NCBI RefSeq assembly: GCF_014648815.1
Contig: NZ_BMRV01000005.1
Span: 322,758-386,757 of the forward strand
Reading direction: 5' to 3'
Source: Streptomyces flaveolus
GTDB lineage: Bacteria > Actinomycetota > Actinomycetes > Streptomycetales > Streptomycetaceae
DNA length: 64,000 bases
The first letter of the stretch is position 1; the number at the start of each line of letters is the position of its first letter. Positions 35,476 through 45,174 of this stretch are shown here, one piece after another. The notes below the pieces were generated by a model. It had not been told where the DNA came from, did not search any database, and was given only the letters and a program-made list of their open reading frames with translations. The translations under genes were made by a program, and so were the position numbers.

Positions 35476-36495
35476 GTGTCGGGTATGTCGGCGGGCCGTT
35501 CAGCCATGCGGATGGGACCCGCTGAGCTGGTCCAGGCGGCGGCCATGGCCCGCCGCTTCTACCTCGAGGGCAAATCCAAGATCCAGATCGCGGAGGAGTT
35601 CGGCGTCAGCCGCTTCAAGGTGGCCCGGGTCCTCGAGACCGCCCTCGAGCGGGACCTAGTACGCATCGAGATCCGGGTGCCGGCCGAGTTGGACGCGGAG
35701 CGCTCGGACGCCCTGCGGGCCCGCTACGGCCTCAGGCACGCCGTCGTGGTGGAGTCCCCGGCCGAGGCCGAGGAGACACCCGACCCGGAGAACCTGGGCG
35801 AGGTGGCCGCCGACCTGCTCGGCGAGCTGGTCAACGAGGGCGACGTCCTCGGCCTCGCCTGGGGCCGCTCCACGATCCACATGGCGGCCGCGCTCGACCG
35901 GCTGCCGCCGTGCACAGTCGTGCAGCTGACGGGCGTGTACGACGCCGGGACCGCCGAGCGCGGCTCGGTCGAGGCCGTCCGCCGTGCCGCCCAGGTGTCG
36001 GGCGGCGACGCCCACCCCATCTACGCACCGATGCTGCTGCCGGACGCGGCGACCGCGACGGCGCTGCGCCACCAGACCGGCATCGCCCGGGCCTTCGAGT
36101 ACTTCGACAAGGTCACCGTCGCCTGCGTCTCCATCGGCTCCTGGGAGCCGGGCATCTCGACGGTGCACGACATGCTCAGCGACGAGGAGCGCGCGCACTA
36201 CGCCTCCCTCGGTGTCGCCGCCGAGATGTCCGCGCACCTCTTCGACGCCGAGGGGCGCCGGGTCGGCCGGGACCTGGGGGAGCGGTGCATCACGGTCAAA
36301 GCCGACCAGCTCCGCCGTATCCCCGAGGTCGTCGCGATCGCGGGCGGGCAGCGCAAGGCGGCGGCCATCGACGCGGTACTGCGGTCAGGACTGGTCACCA
36401 GCCTGGTGACGGACACCTCGGCCGCGGACTACCTGATGACGGCGGGCACGACGCCGAAGCCGACGCTCAACCGCTCGGACCCCGACGGGGTCTGA
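35476..36495 (+). CDS. SorC/DeoR-type sugar-binding transcriptional regulator
   Basis: 339 residues from GTG 35476, chosen for a strong site (gaggaga) 7-8 bases upstream; GTG 35452 would add 8 residues. An N-terminal HTH lies at about residues 30-52 (KSKIQIAEEFGVSRFKVARVLETA). A SorC-type sugar-phosphate-binding domain fills the rest, with LGLAWGRSTIHMAA and the C-terminal AIAGGQRKAAAIDAVLRSGLV. Sitting next to rpe, it may sense a pentose phosphate; that is inference. Confidence 0.88.
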   Translation: MSGMSAGRSAMRMGPAELVQAAAMARRFYLEGKSKIQIAEEFGVSRFKVARVLETALERDLVRIEIRVPAELDAERSDALRARYGLRHAVVVESPAEAEETPDPENLGEVAADLLGELVNEGDVLGLAWGRSTIHMAAALDRLPPCTVVQLTGVYDAGTAERGSVEAVRRAAQVSGGDAHPIYAPMLLPDAATATALRHQTGIARAFEYFDKVTVACVSIGSWEPGISTVHDMLSDEERAHYASLGVAAEMSAHLFDAEGRRVGRDLGERCITVKADQLRRIPEVVAIAGGQRKAAAIDAVLRSGLVTSLVTDTSAADYLMTAGTTPKPTLNRSDPDGV

Positions 36496-36521
36496 CGGAC
36501 AGTCAGAGAGAGGTCACAGGC

Positions 36522-36875
36522 ATGAGGGAGGACCCCGCGGGCCGGCTCGTGGTCACGCTGGACCTCGACGGGGTCACGGACAAGGCGGGCCTCATGGACC
36601 GCTGCGCCCGTGCCCTGGACCTGCCCGACTGGTTCGGCCGCAACTGGGACGCGCTCGCCGACTCCCTGGCCGACCCGTCCGTCTGGCCCGGGGAGGCGGC
36701 GGAGCGGGGCGTGCTGCTCCTCGTGCGGGGCTGGCGCGGGTACGCCGAGGCGCGGCCGGACGAGTGGGCCGTCGCCGAGGAGGTCTTCGCCGAGGCCACC
36801 GACCGCGGCCCGGGGCTCTTCGTGACCCTGGGACCTGGAGAATCCTCCAAGGGGGCCGCTGACCAGCCTGGATGA
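36522..36875 (+). CDS. Barstar-family (ribonuclease inhibitor-like) protein
   Basis: 117 residues. The motif LPDWFGRNWDALADSL aligns with the barnase-binding helix of barstar. The two key acids are kept as Asp43 and Asp47 (barstar Asp35, Asp39), and barstar Tyr29 is Trp37 here. Barstar binds and blocks secreted RNases such as barnase. No RNase gene is adjacent. It follows the SorC gene by 26 bases and may be cotranscribed with it. Confidence 0.85.
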   Translation: MREDPAGRLVVTLDLDGVTDKAGLMDRCARALDLPDWFGRNWDALADSLADPSVWPGEAAERGVLLLVRGWRGYAEARPDEWAVAEEVFAEATDRGPGLFVTLGPGESSKGAADQPG

Positions 36876-36941
36876 TCTGCCCGGGGATAATCCGGCACCG
36901 GTCATGGGACAATGAAGTACGTGCTCTTTCCCCCTGGCTGA

Positions 36942-38426
<1,485 letters not shown>

Positions 38427-38501
38427 CCCCGCGCGGCCGTTCCGTACGGCCTCCGCTCTGCCCGACGCCGGGGAGGAGCGGAGGCCGTTCGTCATTCCCG
38501 G

Positions 38502-38762
38502 CGTACGCACGCCCTGAGCGAGTCGGTGGTCCGCAAGGTCGCCTGCTGGCCGCCGGCTCACCGTCCGCGCCGCCCGTGAGGCCGGTGCCTCCTGGTCGCG
38601 GATCGGGGCCGCGCCGGGCACCGGCAAGGAGGCCGTGCGGGCGGCGCACCTGCGCTGGATCGACGCCCAGGAGGCCGCCCGGACCGGCCCGGCGAGATCG
38701 GCTTCGACCCGGCGGGCGCCGCCGAGGCACGGGCCGTCGCGGGCGCTCCGGACGGGCGCTGA
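38502..38762 (+). pseudogene. Frameshifted remnant of a small HTH protein gene
   Basis: Three adjoining pieces in three frames read like one protein: HALSESVVRKVACW (38508-38549), then TVRAAREAGASWSRIGAA and HLRWIDAQEAA (about 38560-38680), then IGFDPAGAAEARAVAGAPDGR and stop (38697-38762). The middle part matches the 'ARxAGASWxxIGxALGTSKQAV' HTH type common in Streptomyces. Here it reads APGTGKEAV, itself eroded. At least two frameshifts and no good start indicate a decayed gene. Confidence 0.6.
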
Positions 38763-38807
38763 CCAGGCCGGATCCACCTGCGGTCCGCGCCCGGACACCG
38801 GCCCTGT

Positions 38808-38889
38808 GCAACGCTCGACAGCCCCCGCGCAACGAACACACGCCTTGCCGCGACGAACGCAACGATCGTGCGGAGACGCGCAAGGTTGC
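38808..38889. promoter_or_regulatory. GCAACG array upstream of the amino-acid permease
   Basis: GCAACG begins at 38808, 38829 and 38859, and the palindrome GCAAGGTTGC begins at 38880. Spacings are 21, 30 and 21 bases, close to two, three and two DNA turns. The same motif with spacings 31 and 22 precedes the amidase gene at 42641. Candidate binding region for the Lrp/AsnC protein encoded at 40580. Apart from the upstream pseudogene and this array, I see nothing else in the 311 bases before the permease. Confidence 0.55.
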
Positions 38890-39073
38890 TGCATTACCCG
38901 GGGAACGTGACGCTCGTAGGGTTCTTCGCTGTACGTGGCGTGGCGAGGACCCCGCTCGGTGGGTTCCCGCTTCCGCGAGGGACGCCGCCGGTCCCCGCCG
39001 CTCCAGAAGCCCGCCGCGAGAGAGCCCGCTCGACACCGGGCGGCGCGACCGGCAGCGACAAAGGAGTCAACGC

Positions 39074-40564
39074 GTGCTCGACCAAGGCGCACCCCCGCAC
39101 CACGACACATCGGCCGCCCCCGCGTCCCCGGGGCTGGCCGCGCGCCTCATGCGCCGCAAGCCCGTGGAACGGCTGGTCGCCGAGGGCGGCCAGGGCGAGG
39201 GCGGCAGCCTGCGCCGCTCCCTCGGCCTGTGGCAGCTCACGATGATCAGTATCGGCGCCACCCTCGGCACCGGCATCTTCGTCGTCCTCGGCGAGGCCGT
39301 CCCCAAGGCCGGACCCGCGGTCACCCTCTCCTTCGTCATCGCCGGTCTGACGGCACTCTTCTCGGCCCTGTCCTACGCCGAGCTGGCCGGCACCATCCCG
39401 GTCGCCGGCTCCTCGTACTCGTACGCCTACGCGACCATGGGCGAGCTGGTCGCCTGGATCTGCGGCTGGTGTCTGGTCCTGGAGTACGGCGTCTCCGTCG
39501 CCGCCGTCGCCGTCGGCTGGGGCGAGTACCTGAACGAGCTCCTCGACGGCACCATCGGCGTCACCATCCCGGACGCCCTGTCGGCGCCACCCGGCGACGG
39601 CGGGATCTTCAACCTGCCCGCGCTGATCGTGGTGCTCCTCGCGATGACGTTCCTGCTGGGCGGCGCTCGAGAGTCCGCCCGCGCCAACACGGTCATGGTC
39701 GTCGTCAAGATCGCCGCGCTGGTGCTGTTCTGCGCCGTCGGCGTCCAGGGCTTCCGCTCCGGCAACTACGAGAACTTCATGCCGCTCGGCATGGCCGGCG
39801 TCAGCGCGGCCGGCGCGACGCTCTTCTTCTCGTACATCGGCTTCGACGCCGCCTCCACCGCCGGTGAGGAGGCGAAGAACGCCCAGCGCGACCTGCCCCG
39901 CGCGATCATGCTCTCGCTCGTCATCGTCACCGTGCTGTACGTCCTCGTCGCCGCCGTCGCCGTCGGCGCCAAGCCGTGGAAGGGCTTCACCGACTCCGAG
40001 GCCGCCCTCGCCCAGATCATGACCGACGTGACCGGGCAGAGCTTCTGGGGCACCCTCCTGGCCTTCTGCGCGGTCGTCGCCATCGCCAGCGTCGTGCTGA
40101 CCGTCCTCTACGGCCAGACCCGCGTCCTGTTCGCCATGTCCCGCGACGGCCTGGTGCCCAAGGTGTTCTCCAAGGTCCACCCGAAGACCGGCGCGCCCCG
40201 CGCCAACACGCTGATCGTCTCCCTGTTCTGCGGTGTCCTGGCCGCCGCCGTGCCGCTCGGACAGCTCGCCGACGCCACCAGCATCGGCACCCTGTTCGCC
40301 TTCGCCCTGGTCAACGTGGCCGTCGTGGTGCTGCGCCGGTCCCGCCCGGACATGCCCCGCACCTTCCGGGTGCCGCTGTCCCCGGTCCTGCCGGCCCTGG
40401 GCTTCGCCTTCTGCGTCTGGATGATGGGCAGCCTGTCCACCATCACCTGGGTGGTCTTCGGTGTCTGGATGGCCGCCGGGCTCGTGTTCTACTTCGTGTA
40501 CGGCCATCGCCGTTCCCGACTCGCCACGCCGGACACGTCCGAGGTCCGGGCGCACCAGAAGTGA
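39074..40564 (+). CDS. APC-family amino acid permease
   Basis: 496 residues from GTG 39074 with aaaggag 8 bases upstream. About 12 transmembrane helices follow a 45-residue cytoplasmic start. The APC signature is the first helix (MISIGATLGTGIFVVLGE); FSYIGFDAASTAGEEAKN is the helix-6 region typical of the cationic amino acid transporter group. It is followed 15 bases later by an Lrp/AsnC regulator. The neighbourhood suggests uptake of the substrate of the amine oxidase at 43477 (lysine or arginine). Confidence 0.9.
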   Translation: MLDQGAPPHHDTSAAPASPGLAARLMRRKPVERLVAEGGQGEGGSLRRSLGLWQLTMISIGATLGTGIFVVLGEAVPKAGPAVTLSFVIAGLTALFSALSYAELAGTIPVAGSSYSYAYATMGELVAWICGWCLVLEYGVSVAAVAVGWGEYLNELLDGTIGVTIPDALSAPPGDGGIFNLPALIVVLLAMTFLLGGARESARANTVMVVVKIAALVLFCAVGVQGFRSGNYENFMPLGMAGVSAAGATLFFSYIGFDAASTAGEEAKNAQRDLPRAIMLSLVIVTVLYVLVAAVAVGAKPWKGFTDSEAALAQIMTDVTGQSFWGTLLAFCAVVAIASVVLTVLYGQTRVLFAMSRDGLVPKVFSKVHPKTGAPRANTLIVSLFCGVLAAAVPLGQLADATSIGTLFAFALVNVAVVVLRRSRPDMPRTFRVPLSPVLPALGFAFCVWMMGSLSTITWVVFGVWMAAGLVFYFVYGHRRSRLATPDTSEVRAHQK

Positions 40565-40579
40565 AGTGAACGACCCGCA

Positions 40580-41032
40580 GTGCTGAACGATCTCGACGAA
40601 CGCATCGTGCACGCCCTCGCCGAGGACGCCCGCCGCTCCTACGCGGACATCGGGCAGTCGGTCGGCCTGTCCGCGCCCGCCGTGAAACGGCGCGTGGACA
40701 GGCTGCGCGCCACCGGAGCCATCACCGGCTTCACCGTGCGGGTCGACCCCGCCGCGCTCGGCTGGGAGACCGAGGGGTTCGTCGAGATCTACTGCCGCCG
40801 CAACACCTCGCCGGAGACCATCCAGCGGGGACTGGAGCGCTACCAGGAGGTCGTGGCCGCGTCCACCGTCACCGGGGACGCGGACGCGATCGCCCAGGTC
40901 TTCGCCGCCGACATGCGGCACTTCGAACGGGTCCTGGAGCGGATCGCCGGGGAGCCGTTCGTGGAACGCACCAAGTCCGTGCTGGTGCTCTCGCCGCTGC
41001 TGCGGCGCTTCTCGTCGGGGTCTCCCGCATAA
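40580..41032 (+). CDS. Lrp/AsnC-family transcriptional regulator
   Basis: 150 residues from GTG. The N-terminal HTH (LDERIVHALAEDARRSYADIGQSVGLSAPAVKRRVDRL) and a C-terminal RAM ligand-binding domain (about residues 65-140) are complete. Such proteins form octamers around which DNA wraps, responding to amino acids. It is probably cotranscribed with the permease. The helically phased GCAACG arrays at 38.8 and 42.5 kb are likely targets by position, not by proof. Confidence 0.93.
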   Translation: MLNDLDERIVHALAEDARRSYADIGQSVGLSAPAVKRRVDRLRATGAITGFTVRVDPAALGWETEGFVEIYCRRNTSPETIQRGLERYQEVVAASTVTGDADAIAQVFAADMRHFERVLERIAGEPFVERTKSVLVLSPLLRRFSSGSPA

Positions 41033-41170
41033 GCGCTGGGCCCGGGGCGCCGTCCCGTCTACCATCGGTGCCATGACCTGGCGACATTGATCCACCAGCC
41101 GTGCCCGCCCCCGAGGACCGCCTCGGACGCCGTACCTCCGGTGTCCGATCCGCTCCCTCGGGAAGGCCTC

Positions 41171-42376
41171 ATGACCCACGCACCCACACGTGTGCCGCCC
41201 GCCGGCTACCGGCGGCTGACGGCCACGCTGTACGGCTACGCGTTCCTCGACGACTTCGTCCTGCTCTACCCGGTGTACGCGCTGCTCTTCAGCGACGCCG
41301 GTCTGTCCGTCTGGCAGATCTCCTCACTCTTCGCCCTGTGGTCGGTCACCGGCGTCCTGCTGGAGGTGCCCTCCGGCGCCTGGGCCGACGCCGTCTCCCG
41401 GCGGCTGCTGCTGTGGCTCGGCCCGCTGCTCACCGCCGCCGGCTTCGCCCTGTGGGTGCTCGTCCCGTCCTACGGCGCGTTCGCGCTCGGTTTCGTCCTG
41501 TGGGGCGCCGGGGGAGCGCTCGGGTCCGGCGCGCTGGAGGCGCTGGTCCACGACGAACTGGACCGGCTCGGCGCCGCCGACCGGTACGCCCGTGTCATGG
41601 GCCGGGCACGCTCGGCCGGGCTGGTGGCCGTGATGGCCGCGATGGGCCTGGCCGGGCCGGTGTTCGCCCACGGCGGCTACCCGGCCGTGGGGGCGGCGAG
41701 CATCCTGGTCTGCCTGCTGGCGGCGGCCCTGGCGACCCGGTTCCCCGAGCACCGTACGCCGGTGACGGGCGGCGACGGGTGGGCCTCGACCCTGCGGTCC
41801 GGGCTCGCCGAGGCCCGCGCCGACCGGTCCGTGCGCGGCGCGCTGCTGCTCGTGCCGGCGGTGGGGGCCGTGTGGGGCGCCCTCGACGAGTACACCCCGC
41901 TGCTGGTGCGCGACAGCGGCGTGGCCGAGACCACCGTGCCGTGGCTGCTCCTGCTGATCTGGGCCGGTGCCACGGCCGGAGGCCTGCTGGCCGGGCCCGC
42001 CGAACGGCTCGGCGACGCCGGGTTCGGCGGGCTGCTCGCCGGTGCCGCGCTCGCCCTGGCCGTGGGCGCCGGCGCGGGCACGCCGCCGGGGCTGGCGCTG
42101 GTCGCCGTCGCCTTCGGCGGCTTCCAGCTGGCGAGCGTGCTCGCCGACGCCCGCCTCCAGCGACGCATCGGCGCCTCCGGCCGGGCGACCCTGACCTCCG
42201 TGGCCGGGCTCGGCACCGAGCTGGCCACGGTCGCGGTGTACGGGGCGTACGCGGTGGCCGGGACGCAGACGGGGCACGGCACCGCGTTCGCCGTCTTCGC
42301 GGTGCCGTATCTGCTGACGGCGGTGGTGCTGGCGGGCGCCCGCTCCAAGGCCTGCCGGCCGGACCGGGTCGGCTGA
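41171..42376 (+). CDS. MFS transporter
   Basis: 401 residues from ATG 41171 (gggaaggcctc upstream; the frame is open to 41087 but the extra N-terminus is Pro-rich and uncharacteristic). About 12 helices are predicted. A GAWADAVSRRLLL loop matches the MFS motif between helices 2 and 3 (GxxxDrxGRR). The substrate is unknown. It sits between the Lrp gene and the amidase-oxidase pair on the same strand but is separated from both by more than 130 bases. Confidence 0.88.
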   Translation: MTHAPTRVPPAGYRRLTATLYGYAFLDDFVLLYPVYALLFSDAGLSVWQISSLFALWSVTGVLLEVPSGAWADAVSRRLLLWLGPLLTAAGFALWVLVPSYGAFALGFVLWGAGGALGSGALEALVHDELDRLGAADRYARVMGRARSAGLVAVMAAMGLAGPVFAHGGYPAVGAASILVCLLAAALATRFPEHRTPVTGGDGWASTLRSGLAEARADRSVRGALLLVPAVGAVWGALDEYTPLLVRDSGVAETTVPWLLLLIWAGATAGGLLAGPAERLGDAGFGGLLAGAALALAVGAGAGTPPGLALVAVAFGGFQLASVLADARLQRRIGASGRATLTSVAGLGTELATVAVYGAYAVAGTQTGHGTAFAVFAVPYLLTAVVLAGARSKACRPDRVG

Positions 42377-42501
42377 GAGGGGCCGCGCCCCTGAGCGCCC
42401 CCGGGAGGGGACGACTCCGTGCCCGAAGGCCGAGTCACCGGTGGTCGGCATGCCGCCGAGCGGGGCCCGGCCGCGCCCGGGCGGGACGACGAACGAGGTG
42501 C

Positions 42502-42560
42502 GCAACGAATCGCCGCCACCTGCCCGGCGGACGCAACGATCCGCTCACCGGCGCGCAACG
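42502..42560. promoter_or_regulatory. GCAACG array upstream of the amidase-oxidase operon
   Basis: GCAACG begins at 42502, 42533 and 42555 (spacings 31 and 22). The middle copy is GGACGCAACGATCCG, close to GAACGCAACGATCGT at the permease array. A TTGTCC/TACCGT hexamer pair about 18 bases apart (42569-42598) could be the promoter. Candidate Lrp-type operator. Confidence 0.55.
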
Positions 42561-42640
42561 GCTCCTTCTTGTCCGGCCGAGCCCGCCGACCGTACCGTCT
42601 ATCTGGCCCCCCGACCCCCTCCCACCGGTGAGGAACACGC

Positions 42641-43429
42641 ATGCGCACCGCCCTGCTCCAGAGCTCCGGCCGACCCGGCTCCACCGTCGAGAACCTCAAG
42701 GTCCTCGACGAGGCCGCCGGCCGCGCCGCCGCCGCGGGTGCCGGGCTGCTCGTCACCTCCGAGCTGTTCCTGACCGGATACGCGATCGGCGACGGCATCG
42801 GCCGCCTCGCCGAGGCCGCCGACGGCGAGGCCGCCGACGCGATCGCGGAGACCGCCACGCGTCACGGCCTCGCCGTCGCGTACGGCTACCCCGAGCGGGC
42901 CGGTGAGGGCGTCTTCAACTCCGTCCAGCTGATCTCCGCCGACGGCACCCGCCTCGCCAACTACCGCAAGACCCACCTCTTCGGCTGCTTCGAGCACGAT
43001 CACTTCGTCCCCGGTGAGCAGCCCGTCGTGCAGGCCCAGCTGAACGGCATGACCGTCGGCCTGATGATCTGCTACGACGTCGAGTTCCCGGAGAACGTGC
43101 GCGCCCACGCCCTGGCCGGCACCGACCTGCTGCTCGTGCCGACCGCGCAGATGCACCCGTTCCAGTTCGTCGCCGAGTCGGTCGTGCCCGTGCGGGCCTT
43201 CGAGAACCAGATGTACGTGGCGTACGTCAACCGGGTCGGCCGGGAGGGCGAGTTCGAGTTCGTCGGGCTGTCCGTGCTCGCCGGCCCCGACGGCACCGCC
43301 CGCGCCCGGGCCGGGCGCACCGAGGAACTGGCCGTCGCCGACGCCGACCCGGCCTTCCTCGCCGCCTCACGCGAGGCCAACCCGTATCTGAAGGACCGCC
43401 GCCCCGGCCTCTACGGGTCCCTCGTCTGA
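42641..43429 (+). CDS. Carbon-nitrogen hydrolase, DavA-like (5-aminovaleramidase / 4-guanidinobutyramidase candidate)
   Basis: 262 residues, nitrilase superfamily. The catalytic triad is visible: Glu in TSELFLTGY (about residue 41), Lys in YRKTHLF (about residue 110) and Cys in GLMICYDVEFPEN (about residue 144). The overall sequence, including YGYPER, NSVQLIS and NYRKTHLFG, closely resembles DavA of Pseudomonas putida as I remember it. The product of the amine oxidase directly downstream would be an amide, the expected substrate. The two genes are 47 bases apart with a cpaaggag-like site (caaggag) before the oxidase. Confidence 0.85.
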   Translation: MRTALLQSSGRPGSTVENLKVLDEAAGRAAAAGAGLLVTSELFLTGYAIGDGIGRLAEAADGEAADAIAETATRHGLAVAYGYPERAGEGVFNSVQLISADGTRLANYRKTHLFGCFEHDHFVPGEQPVVQAQLNGMTVGLMICYDVEFPENVRAHALAGTDLLLVPTAQMHPFQFVAESVVPVRAFENQMYVAYVNRVGREGEFEFVGLSVLAGPDGTARARAGRTEELAVADADPAFLAASREANPYLKDRRPGLYGSLV

Positions 43430-43476
43430 ACCCCCACCGCCACCCCCGTTCCACCTGTGCAAGGAGTCCGTACCCC

Positions 43477-45174
43477 ATGACGTCCACGGTGCCCAACGCG
43501 ATCGAGCACGCAGACGAGCAGCAGCCGCCGATCACCATGTTCGGGCCGGACTTCCCGTACGCGTACGACGACTTCCTCGCCCACCCGGCGGGCCTCGGCC
43601 AGATACCCGCGACCGAGCACGGCAGCGAGGTCGCCGTCATCGGCGGTGGCCTGTCCGGCATCGTCGCCGCCTACGAGCTGATGAAGATGGGCCTCAAGCC
43701 CGTCGTCTACGAGGCCGACCGGATCGGCGGCCGGCTGCGGACCGTCGGCTTCGACGGCTGCGACCCGTCGCTGACCGCCGAGATGGGCGCGATGCGCTTC
43801 CCGCCGTCCTCCACCGCCCTCCAGCACTACATCGACCTGGTGGGGCTCGAGACCCGCTCGTTCCCCAACCCCCTCGCCGAGGCGACGCCCTCGACCGTCG
43901 TCGACCTCAAGGGCGAGTCGCACTACGCCGAGACGCTCGACGACCTGCCGCAGGTCTACCGGGACGTCGCCGACGCCTGGGCCCGGTGCCTGGAGGAGGG
44001 CGCCGACTTCTCCGACATGAACCGCGCCCTGCGCGAGCGCGACGTGCCGCGCATCCGCGAGATCTGGGCCAAGCTGGTCGAGAAGCTCGACAACCAGACC
44101 TTCTACGGCTTCCTCTGCGACTCCGAGGCCTTCAAGTCCTTCCGGCACCGCGAGATCTTCGGCCAGGTCGGCTTCGGCACCGGCGGCTGGGACACCGACT
44201 TCCCGAACTCCATCCTGGAGATCCTCCGCGTCGTCTACACCGAGGCCGACGACCACCACCGCGGCATCGTCGGCGGCTCCCAGCAGCTGCCGCTGCGCCT
44301 GTGGGAGCGCGAGCCGGAGAAGATCGTCCACTGGCCCTACGGCACCTCGCTGAAGTCCCTGCACGTGGACGGCGAGCCGCGCCCGGCCGTGACCCGGCTG
44401 ACGCGCACCGCCGGCAACCGGATCACCGTGACCGACGCCGACGGCGACATCCGCACCTATCGGGCGGCCATCTTCACCGCCCAGTCCTGGATGCTGCTCT
44501 CCAAGATCGCCTGCGACGACTCGCTCTTCCCGATCGACCACTGGACCGCCATCGAGCGCACCCACTACATGGAGAGCTCCAAGCTGTTCGTGCCCGTGGA
44601 CCGGCCCTTCTGGCTGGACAAGGACGAGGAGACCGGCCGGGACGTCATGTCGATGACGCTCACCGACCGCATGACCCGCGGCACCTACCTGCTCGACGAC
44701 GGCCCGGACAAGCCCGCCGTCATCTGCCTCTCCTACACCTGGTGCGACGACAGCCTGAAGTGGCTGCCGCTGTCCGCGAACGAGCGGATGGAGGTCATGC
44801 TGAAGTCGCTCGGCGAGATCTACCCGAAGGTCGACATCCGGAAGCACATCATCGGCAACCCGGTGACGGTCTCCTGGGAGAACGAGCCCTACTTCATGGG
44901 CGCCTTCAAGGCCAACCTGCCGGGTCACTACCGCTACCAGCGGCGCCTGTTCACGCACTTCATGCAGGAGGGGCTGCCCGAGGACAAGCGGGGCATCTTC
45001 CTGGCCGGCGACGACATCTCCTGGACGGCCGGCTGGGCCGAGGGCGCCGTCCAGACCGCGCTGAACGCGGTCTGGGGCGTCATGCACCACTTCGGCGGGG
45101 AGACCGACCCGACCAACCCCGGCCCGGGCGACGTCTACGACGAGATCGCCCCGGTCGAGCTCCCCGAGGACTAG
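43477..45174 (+). CDS. Flavin monoamine oxidase-family protein, DavB-like (lysine or arginine 2-monooxygenase candidate)
   Basis: 565 residues. The FAD dinucleotide motif VAVIGGGLSGIVAAYELMKMGL lies near residue 50 and the GG-motif doublet is GGRLRTVGF. The C-terminal flavin segment is FLAGDDISWTAGWAEGAVQ. The start (ITMFGPDFPYAYDDFL), FPNPL, FGQVGFGTGGWDTDFPNS, MTLTDRMTRGTYL and the end (HFGGETDPTNPGPGDVYDE) match lysine 2-monooxygenase DavB closely. Such enzymes decarboxylate and oxidise a basic amino acid to an amide. Its stop shares the bases CTAG with the stop of the convergent gene. Confidence 0.87.
   Translation: MTSTVPNAIEHADEQQPPITMFGPDFPYAYDDFLAHPAGLGQIPATEHGSEVAVIGGGLSGIVAAYELMKMGLKPVVYEADRIGGRLRTVGFDGCDPSLTAEMGAMRFPPSSTALQHYIDLVGLETRSFPNPLAEATPSTVVDLKGESHYAETLDDLPQVYRDVADAWARCLEEGADFSDMNRALRERDVPRIREIWAKLVEKLDNQTFYGFLCDSEAFKSFRHREIFGQVGFGTGGWDTDFPNSILEILRVVYTEADDHHRGIVGGSQQLPLRLWEREPEKIVHWPYGTSLKSLHVDGEPRPAVTRLTRTAGNRITVTDADGDIRTYRAAIFTAQSWMLLSKIACDDSLFPIDHWTAIERTHYMESSKLFVPVDRPFWLDKDEETGRDVMSMTLTDRMTRGTYLLDDGPDKPAVICLSYTWCDDSLKWLPLSANERMEVMLKSLGEIYPKVDIRKHIIGNPVTVSWENEPYFMGAFKANLPGHYRYQRRLFTHFMQEGLPEDKRGIFLAGDDISWTAGWAEGAVQTALNAVWGVMHHFGGETDPTNPGPGDVYDEIAPVELPED

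Noticed and set aside
38635..38910. Small + strand ORF after guaB1
   Set aside because: Only the first third resembles a protein, and the rest is frame-shifted relative to homologues. It is treated as part of the pseudogene.
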